Assembly: GCF_000993785.3 (NCBI RefSeq)
Contig: NZ_CP009922.3
Coordinates: forward strand, 4,278,001-4,342,000
DNA from: Streptomyces xiamenensis
GTDB taxonomy: Bacteria; Actinomycetota; Actinomycetes; Streptomycetales; Streptomycetaceae
Direction: 5' to 3'
DNA: 64,000 nt
The position numbers and the translations under genes were made by a program. The notes beneath the pieces are model-generated. The model saw only the letters and a program-made list of their open reading frames with translations, did no database searches and was not told the origin of the DNA. Positions 55,438-61,786 of this stretch are shown one piece after another; positions within the stretch are counted from its first letter, which is position 1; each line of letters starts with the position of its first letter.

Positions 55438-56693
55438 TGGAGACCCCGCGCTTCACCCTGGAGAACCTGCTGCCCGCCGATCACCGGGCCACCTCGCTGG
55501 CCGAGGACGTACGCGGTGGCCTGTCCGGCACGCCCAAGACGCTGCCGCCCAAGTGGTTCTACGACGAACGGGGCAGCAAACTCTTCGACCGCATCACCCG
55601 GCTGCCCGAGTACTACCTGACCCGGGCGGAGCGGCAGATCCTGCGGGCCCGCGCCGCCGAGATCGCCGAACTCACCGCGGCCCGCGTCCTGGTGGAGCTG
55701 GGTTCGGGTTCCTCGCGCAAGACCCGGATGCTGGTGGACGCGCTGAGCGGGGTGGCCGCGGCGGGCCCGGCGGGGCCGCACCTGGGCACGGCCATGGACG
55801 TGGCCCTGGGACTGCCGCGGGCCATGGGGCGGGGCGGGAGGAAACGCCGCAAGGGCCTGGCCGGGGAGGGGCGCGCGGCGGAGGAGCGGGGCGCGGAGCC
55901 GGCCGCCCCGGGCACCGACACCATGACCGCGGACGCGCCGGTCGCCGACGACGCCGGGAACGGGGCGAGCGTCCCGCCGGCGGCCGGCTCCCCGGCGGTG
56001 CCCGCCGGGACGCTGGAGCTGTACGCCCCCATCGATGTGAGCGAGAGCGCCCTTCAGGAGGCGGGCGACGCGCTGTGCCGGGACTATCCGGAGCTGCGGG
56101 TGCACGCCACCGTCGCCGACTTCGACACCGGTCTGGTGCTTCCCGAGCTGCCGGGGCCCCGGCTGATCGCCTTTCTCGGCAGCACCCTGGGCAACTTCGA
56201 CCCGGCCCGCCGCGCCGCCTTCTACGCCGAACTGCGCGCGCTGATGCGACCGGACGACGCCCTGCTGCTCGGCGTGGACCTGGTGAAGGACCCGGCCACG
56301 ATGCGCCGCGCCTACAACGACGAGCAGGGCGTCACCATGGAGTTCAACAAGAACGTGCTGCGGGTCCTCAACCGGGAGCTGGGGGCGGACTTCGACCTCA
56401 ACGACTTCGACCACCGCGCGGTGTGGAACGAGGAGGAGGAGCGGATGGAGATGCGGCTGTGGTCCCGCTTCTCCCAGACGGTCAGGATCCCGGCGCTGGG
56501 CATGACGGTGGACTTCGGCCGGGGCGAGGAGACGCGTACGGAGATCTCCACCAAGTTCCGCCGGGCCACCCTCACCGAGGAACTGCTGGCGGCGGGTCTC
56601 GCGGTGGACCACTGGTGGACCGATCCGCAGGACCGTTTCGCGATGCTGCTGGTCACTTCCCCGGGTTCGGCCACGGGTTCGGACGGCAGCTGA
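55437..56693 (+). CDS. egtD: EgtD histidine N-alpha-methyltransferase with a large insertion
   Basis: A 418-residue SAM-dependent enzyme that trimethylates histidine to hercynine. The conserved parts are 'GLSGTPKTLPPKWFYDERGS', 'LPEYYLTRAERQIL', SAM motif 'VLVELGSGSSRKTRMLVDAL', 'APIDVSESALQEA', 'LIAFLGSTLGNFDPARR' and 'DHWWTDPQDRFAML'. The family is usually about 320-330 residues. Here some 85 residues rich in Gly, Arg, Ala, Glu and Pro (about 107-190) are inserted directly after the SAM motif, before 'PIDVSE'. The 3' end overlaps the convergent DUF3152 gene by 41 bp. Confidence 0.94.
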   Translation: METPRFTLENLLPADHRATSLAEDVRGGLSGTPKTLPPKWFYDERGSKLFDRITRLPEYYLTRAERQILRARAAEIAELTAARVLVELGSGSSRKTRMLVDALSGVAAAGPAGPHLGTAMDVALGLPRAMGRGGRKRRKGLAGEGRAAEERGAEPAAPGTDTMTADAPVADDAGNGASVPPAAGSPAVPAGTLELYAPIDVSESALQEAGDALCRDYPELRVHATVADFDTGLVLPELPGPRLIAFLGSTLGNFDPARRAAFYAELRALMRPDDALLLGVDLVKDPATMRRAYNDEQGVTMEFNKNVLRVLNRELGADFDLNDFDHRAVWNEEEERMEMRLWSRFSQTVRIPALGMTVDFGRGEETRTEISTKFRRATLTEELLAAGLAVDHWWTDPQDRFAMLLVTSPGSATGSDGS

Positions 56694-57504
56694 CCCCGGT
56701 GCCGGGGGTGGTCAGGGTCTTGGTCTGCTGCATCATCACCGGGGCGAGCGCGCCTTCCTTCGTGCAGATGTGGTGGCCGTGGCCGAGGCGGTGACCGACC
56801 TCGTGGTTGATCACCATGTGGCGGTAGCCGGCGATGTCCTCGCCGAAGGTCTCCGAGCCCTGGGCGAACCGCCACGCGTTGATCATCACGCGCTCGGTGT
56901 AGGCCACGTCGCAGGAGACGTTGTCCTCCCAGGTGTCCAGGCCGACCTTGGCGCACCACTCGGCGGTCGTCCCCGGGCTGGCCAGGGTGATGACGAAGTC
57001 CGGGGAACCGGCGGAGATCCGGGCGAAGCCGCGCTGCCCGTCGTTGCCCCAGCTGCGCGGGTCGTTGAGGGTGCGGTGCACGACCTCGGCGAAGAACTCC
57101 GGGTCCACCGGCAGGCCCCGCTCCACATCGACCCGGTAGCGGTAGACCCGGGTCGCGTCCGGCTCGGCCGCCGGGTCGCTGCCGGGCACCGGGTCCAGCC
57201 GGCCGGAACCGGTCAGCCCCGGGTCGATCTCGATGACCGTCTCCAGCAGCTCCTCGTACCCGGCCGTGTCGGCGTCCCGCTGCCCGGCGTCCTCCCGCCC
57301 GGGGGCGGGGGTGGCGCCGCCCCGGGGGCCGGGCCGGGGCGCCGACGCCTCGACGGTACGGTCCCCGGTGCCGTTCTTCGCCCCGTGCGTCTCCTCGGGC
57401 AGCAGTCCCGCGGACGGTCCGGCGAGGGCGAGGAATATCACCGCCGAGGCCGCCGAGGCACCCAGGAACCAGCCGATCCGCAGTCTGCGCTGAGGGGATT
57501 TCAT
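56653..57504 (-). CDS. DUF3152 membrane-anchored metalloprotease-like protein
   Basis: A 283-residue protein with an N-terminal membrane anchor ('WFLGASAASAVIFLALAGPS'), a Pro/Gly/Arg-rich linker and an outside domain. The domain has 'YRVDVERGLPVDPEFFAEVV', 'WCAKVGLDTWEDNVSCDVAY' and the zincin-like motif 'VINHEVGHRLGHGHHIC' (HExxHxxGxxH form). DUF3152 proteins are predicted zinc peptidases of unknown substrate. Cys residues suggest a disulfide in the outside domain. Confidence 0.87.
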   Translation of the reverse strand: MKSPQRRLRIGWFLGASAASAVIFLALAGPSAGLLPEETHGAKNGTGDRTVEASAPRPGPRGGATPAPGREDAGQRDADTAGYEELLETVIEIDPGLTGSGRLDPVPGSDPAAEPDATRVYRYRVDVERGLPVDPEFFAEVVHRTLNDPRSWGNDGQRGFARISAGSPDFVITLASPGTTAEWCAKVGLDTWEDNVSCDVAYTERVMINAWRFAQGSETFGEDIAGYRHMVINHEVGHRLGHGHHICTKEGALAPVMMQQTKTLTTPGTGVSCRPNPWPNPGK

Positions 57505-57577
57505 GGGGGGCGTTCACCGTCCCTCGGTCGACGAGCCGTCACCGATACTCTTCTTTGTCGACTGCCCGTTGGTAGCG

Positions 57578-58455
57578 CTATGCGATGAGACGGCGGGCGA
57601 TGTCATCCATTTGGCCCTGGGTGAGCGGCACCGGGGTCCGCTGGTCGCCGGTGACGGTGACGGTGACGCTCTGGAAGTCGCTGAGCCGGAACTCCAGGGT
57701 CGACACCACCCCCGCGATCTCGATCCGGGACGAGGGCTTGGCCCCGTCCCCGTCCCCGTCCCCGCCCACCGCCGGGTCGGGGAGGGAGTGCGCCTGCGGC
57801 TCCCCGATCCGGCACGGTCCGTCCTTGGCGGTCCCGGGAGCACACGACAGCGGCTCCGGGAAGGCGGTGGAGTGGCTGTCCAGGCGGATGCCGAGGGTGA
57901 ACTCCCCCGCGCGGTGCGCAGCGCCGCGGTGAAGTGCCAGGAGAAGACCTTCTGTCCCCGTCCCGGATACACGCTGCGGTCGGTGAGCGCGCCGAGGGTG
58001 AAGCCCTCCCCGTCCGCGTCCGCGCCCCCGTCCCCGATGGCGTCCGGTACCGACGCCAGCCGGTGCGTGGCGTACGCCGACACCGCCGCGAACGCGTCCC
58101 GGTCGTAGTCCACCGGTGCCGGTGCGGGCCACAGCCCGGACGCCGGCGCCGACTCCGGGTCCACCGGATCCGGCTCGACGGCGTCGGGGGTGGCCGCAGG
58201 GGCCGTCGTCGGGGCGTCGGGGGCGGCGGGCCCCGGCGGGGGCAGCGGCGGGGACGGCGACAGCAGGGCGGGCAGCAGCGTGCCCGACACGGCGATGACG
58301 GCGGTGGCCGCCACCGTGCCCACCAGGGTGCGCCGCCGTCTGCGCTCCCGGCGGGCCCGTCCGACCAGCTCGTCCATGTCCAGCCGCAGCGGCGGCTCGT
58401 CCGCCGTGGCGTTCGCCAGGATGTGGCGGACCTCCTCCTGGCCCCGTTCCGTCAT
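57578..58455 (-). CDS. Membrane-anchored partner of the SigE-type sigma factor (possible anti-sigma), apparent frameshift
   Basis: About 292 residues if repaired. The cytoplasmic start 'TERGQEEVRHILANATADEP' with 'ELVGRARRERRRRR' is followed by a membrane helix ('TLVGTVAATAVIAVSGTLLP') and a Pro-rich outside part. The frame breaks at the C-run 57904-57908: one extra C joins 'WHFTAALRTA' to 'GEFTLGIRLDSHSTAFPEPL' and the remaining C-terminus ending 'MDDIARRLIA'. The start overlaps the sigma factor stop (ATGA), as expected for a sigma/anti-sigma pair. No zinc-binding anti-sigma motif is visible, so the role is inferred from position. Confidence 0.72.
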
Positions 58456-59009
58456 GACGCCCACCCGTGCTGCCACACGCCGCCGGCGGCCGGCTGCGGG
58501 TTGCGGTTCAGGCCCAGATGCCGGCGCAGCGTGGAGAGACCGCGTGCCGTCTGGCTCTTGACGTTGCCCTCGGAACAGCGCATCGCGGCGGCCGTGTCGG
58601 AGACCGACAGATCGTCGAAGAACCGCAGCACCAGGGCGGCCCGCTGCCCCGGCGGCAGCTGGAGCAGCGCGTGCCGCACCACGGCCCGGGTGTGCATCCG
58701 GTCGGCGGCCTGGTCGGGGCCCGGTGCCGGGTCGATGACCTCGGGCAGGGTGGCGAAGCTCTGCTCGGCCCGGCGCCACGGCTTGCGCTTCTCGTCCAGC
58801 CAGGTGCGCAGCAGCACCCGCCGGACGAAGGGCTGCAACGCGTCGCGCCGCTCCAGCCGTGACCAGTGCCGGTACACCTTGATCAGTACGCTCTGCATCA
58901 GATCCTCCGCCAGATGCCAGTCCCCGCACAGCAGGTAGGCGGTGCGGCGCAGTGCGGCGGCCTCCTGTGCTGCGAAGTCCCGGAAGTGCTGTTCTTCGTG
59001 GCGGCGCAT
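58452..59009 (-). CDS. SigE family ECF RNA polymerase sigma factor
   Basis: A 185-residue sigma factor of the actinobacterial SigE subfamily. Region 2 has 'FAAQEAAALRRTAYLLCGDW' and 'HLAEDLMQSVLIKVYRHWSR'. Region 4 has 'ALLQLPPGQRAALVLRFFDD', 'LSVSDTAAAMRCSEGNVKSQ' and 'TARGLSTLRRHLG'. It is coupled to the membrane protein downstream, which may hold it inactive. Target promoters cannot be read from the window. Confidence 0.93.
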   Translation of the reverse strand: MRRHEEQHFRDFAAQEAAALRRTAYLLCGDWHLAEDLMQSVLIKVYRHWSRLERRDALQPFVRRVLLRTWLDEKRKPWRRAEQSFATLPEVIDPAPGPDQAADRMHTRAVVRHALLQLPPGQRAALVLRFFDDLSVSDTAAAMRCSEGNVKSQTARGLSTLRRHLGLNRNPQPAAGGVWQHGWAS

Positions 59010-59142
59010 TCAGGCCCCCCTTTCACCCCCCACCACGGAGCGCCCGCCGGAAAGGTTGCATCGGCGGGCCCGGTGCGGGGAGAAACACGCGAAGGGGCGG
59101 CGCGGCGCGCGGGCTCCGGGCCCGGGCGGGCGGGGCACTCCG

Positions 59143-60141
59143 TCAGCCGGCCCCGCCCGGCGAGGCCAGGATCGCCGCCTCCTTGGCCGGGTCGATCCCG
59201 TGCTGGGCCCGGCGCGGATGGTCCACCGGAAGACCGCCGCCGTTCAGCCAGGCCCAGGTGTCCATCACCGTCTCCGCCAGCGGCCTGCACATCAGCCCGG
59301 CCGCCTGCGCCGCGTCCGAGGCCACCTCCCAGCCGCCGTCGATCGCCCGCCACAGCGGCAGTTCGGTCCACGGCCGCACCCCGTGCGCCAGCAGCACCTC
59401 GCTCGCCACCCAGCGCGGTTCGGCCCGCCGCCCGGTGACCGTCACACAGTCGTGCAGCAGCCCGCCCATCGTCTCCCGCCCGATCGGCGCCACCACGTTG
59501 TACGCCCCGCCGACCGGGCCCGCGGCGCCCGCGAGCCGCAGGGCGAAGGCGGCGACATCCCGAACGTCCACCGGCTGGATGGTCCGCCCGGGGCTGCCGG
59601 GCGCCAGCATCGGCCCGCCCCGGTGCGCCCGGTGCAGCCACCACGGCAGCCGGCCCACGTACTCGCCGGGGCCCAGGATCACGCCGGGCCGCAGCACCGC
59701 GGTGCGCCCGGTGCCGAACCGGTCGCCCACCGCCCGCTCGGCGGCGGCCTTGCGCGGCCCGTACCCCGTCCCGGCGGGCGCGAACAGCTCGCTGGACTCG
59801 GTGAGCGGCTCGGCCGGCCAGCCCCGGTAGGCGTTGACGGAGGAGACGAACACATACCGTCCGGCCACCGGCTCCAGCGCCTCGGCGCCCGCCGCGACCG
59901 CCGCCGGGTCGAGGTCGGCGGCCGAGCTGTCGATCACCGCGTCCCAGGGCCCCTCACTCGCCAGCCGCCGCAGATCGGCGACCCGCCCGCGGTCCCCGCG
60001 CACCGGCCGCACGCCGGGGACGTCGGCCCCGGACAGGCCTCGGTTGAAGGTGGTGACCTCCCACCCCCGCCGCAGGCCCTCCGCGACGACCGCGCGCCCC
60101 AGGAACCATGTCCCGCCCAGCACCAGAATCCGCATACGCAT
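59143..60141 (-). CDS. NAD-dependent epimerase/reductase family protein
   Basis: About 332 residues, an extended SDR. 'ILVLGGTWFLGRAVVAEGLR' is the nucleotide loop; 'VFVSSVNAYRGW' and 'GYGPRKAAAERAVGDRFGTG' hold the Ser and Tyr-like positions, although the usual Y-x-x-x-K reads G-Y-G-P-R-K. 'PVDVRDVAAFALRLAGAAG' and 'YNVVAPIGRETMGGLLHDCV' resemble mRNA-binding-protein/reductase-type SDRs. Several ATGs (60150, 60141, 60135) are close together. The substrate is unknown. Confidence 0.85.
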   Translation of the reverse strand: MRMRILVLGGTWFLGRAVVAEGLRRGWEVTTFNRGLSGADVPGVRPVRGDRGRVADLRRLASEGPWDAVIDSSAADLDPAAVAAGAEALEPVAGRYVFVSSVNAYRGWPAEPLTESSELFAPAGTGYGPRKAAAERAVGDRFGTGRTAVLRPGVILGPGEYVGRLPWWLHRAHRGGPMLAPGSPGRTIQPVDVRDVAAFALRLAGAAGPVGGAYNVVAPIGRETMGGLLHDCVTVTGRRAEPRWVASEVLLAHGVRPWTELPLWRAIDGGWEVASDAAQAAGLMCRPLAETVMDTWAWLNGGGLPVDHPRRAQHGIDPAKEAAILASPGGAG

Positions 60142-60204
60142 GCGAGGCATCCTGCCGCAGACCGCCGCGCGCTGCGCCTGCGGGCCCGGCCGGGGGACGG
60201 AAGA

Positions 60205-60771
60205 ATGGCTGTCATGGAGGGAGCACCGGCCCACAGCAGGAGGGAAACCCCGCGCGAGCGCGACGACCGCAACTTCGCCGAACTGCTCCAGGAGCTGCGG
60301 GTCACCCAGACAGGCGTGCAGATCCTCTTCGCCTTCCTGCTCACCCTCGTCTTCACCGCCCGCTTCCCGGTGCTCGACGCCTTCCAGCGGGGCACGTACC
60401 TGACCACGCTGCTGCTGGCGATGGCCGCGAGCATCCTGTTCACCGCCCCCGCCGCGCTGCACCGGGCGCTGTTCCGGCGCGGCGCCAAGCGGCGCATCGT
60501 CGAGGTCTCCTCCCGCCTGGCCGCCCTCGGCCTGGTGACGCTCGCCCTCGCCCTGACCGGCGCGCTCCTGCTGGTGGTGGACGTGGTGGTCTCCCGTACG
60601 GCCGGGGTGATCGCCGCGGCCGGTGCCTTCGCCGCGTGCGCCGGGCTGTGGCTGCTGCTGCCCGCCGTGCTCGCCCGCCGGCTGCCGCCGCGCCCCGGCC
60701 ACCGCCGCCGAATGCACGGCACGGAATTCCGCGCCCGGCGTCCTGGCCGGCCGCCCCGGCATCACACCTGA
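60205..60771 (+). CDS. DUF6328 family membrane protein
   Basis: A 188-residue membrane protein. 'RNFAELLQELRVTQTGVQIL' is the family's opening, followed by four helices ('FAFLLTLVFTARF', 'TYLTTLLLAMAASILFTAPA', 'LAALGLVTLALALTGALLLV', 'VIAAAGAFAACAGLWLLLPA'). The C-terminus is basic. DUF6328 is common in actinobacteria and uncharacterised. It is divergent from the epimerase gene. Confidence 0.82.
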   Translation: MAVMEGAPAHSRRETPRERDDRNFAELLQELRVTQTGVQILFAFLLTLVFTARFPVLDAFQRGTYLTTLLLAMAASILFTAPAALHRALFRRGAKRRIVEVSSRLAALGLVTLALALTGALLLVVDVVVSRTAGVIAAAGAFAACAGLWLLLPAVLARRLPPRPGHRRRMHGTEFRARRPGRPPRHHT

Positions 60772-60895
60772 ACTGCTGTTCCCTCGCAATCCGTTGGAAG
60801 AATCGCGCGGCGCCTCGGCATACTCCCGGAAGCACTCCGGCGCGGATTCCGTACCGCGACCGCGAGGCACGCCCGGCACATACCGAGGAGGCCGC

Positions 60896-61774
60896 ATGGT
60901 CCGCACCATCGAATCCGCGTCACCCGCGTTGTGCCGGCTGCACCTGAGCACCGAACTGCGCCGGCTGCGCGAGGAGTCCCGCCTCACCGCCGGCGAGGTC
61001 GCCCGCCGCTTCCACTGGGCCGCCTCCAAGATGACCCGTCTGGAGACCGGCAGCGACGGCGTCGTCAAGCCCTCCGACGTCATGCTGCTGTGCCGCCTGT
61101 ACCAGGCGGACGCCGAGACCGCCGCCCGCCTGGAGAGCTACGCCGTGGTCACCAAGACCAAGAAGGACTGGTGGCAGTCGCCCGAGTACCGCTCGGTGAT
61201 CTCACCGGGCTTCCAGGCGTACCTGGCCCTGGAGGCCAGCGCCGCCCAGCTGCACAGCTACCAGTCCGAGTACGTGCCGGGGCTGTTGCAGACGGAGGAG
61301 TACAGCCGCGCCGTCCACCGGCTGGGCCCGGCCGACCTCTCCGCCGACCAGGTCGAGCGCCTCACCGCCGTGCGCATGACCCGCAGCGAGGTGCTGTGCC
61401 GCGAGGGCGCCCCCAAGCTCACCGCCATCCTCAACGAGGCGGTGCTGCGGCGTACGGTCGGCGGTCGCGAGGTGATGCGCGCCCAGCTCGACCACATCGC
61501 CTCGCTGGCTGCCGGGCAGCCGCACATCCGGGTGCTCGTCGTCCCGTTCAGCGCGGGCGCGCACGCCGGGATGAGCGGCCCGTTCGTGGTGATCCGCTTC
61601 CGCCAGCCGGGCATGCGACCCATCGTCTACCTGGAGAACCTCGCCGGCTCCGGCATCACCCGCCGCCCCGACGACGTGGAGAAGTACGCAGACGCCTTCA
61701 GCGACCTGCTCTCCAGCGCCCTCGACCAGCAGCAGTCGCTCCGGCTGATCAAGGAGGCGGGCAACGTCCTGTGA
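60896..61774 (+). CDS. HTH regulator with DUF5753 (Scr1-type) domain
   Basis: A 292-residue regulator with GAGGAG 5 nt upstream of the ATG. An XRE helix-turn-helix ('SRLTAGEVARRFHWAASKMT', 'RLETGSDGVVKPSDV') precedes the DUF5753 domain ('SYQSEYVPGLLQTEEYSRAV', 'LDHIASLAAGQPHIRVLVVP', 'VYLENLAGSGITRRPDDVEK'). Streptomycetes have dozens of these, usually followed by a small DUF397 gene. Here no DUF397 gene follows; the phosphoketolase converges 12 bp after the stop. Confidence 0.93.
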   Translation: MVRTIESASPALCRLHLSTELRRLREESRLTAGEVARRFHWAASKMTRLETGSDGVVKPSDVMLLCRLYQADAETAARLESYAVVTKTKKDWWQSPEYRSVISPGFQAYLALEASAAQLHSYQSEYVPGLLQTEEYSRAVHRLGPADLSADQVERLTAVRMTRSEVLCREGAPKLTAILNEAVLRRTVGGREVMRAQLDHIASLAAGQPHIRVLVVPFSAGAHAGMSGPFVVIRFRQPGMRPIVYLENLAGSGITRRPDDVEKYADAFSDLLSSALDQQQSLRLIKEAGNVL

Positions 61775-61786
61775 CCGGCCCGCCGG

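Noticed and set aside
58116..58298. Small plus-strand ORF within the sigma-partner gene
   Set aside because: It is antisense to the Pro-rich linker of the membrane protein and has no start signal or family match.
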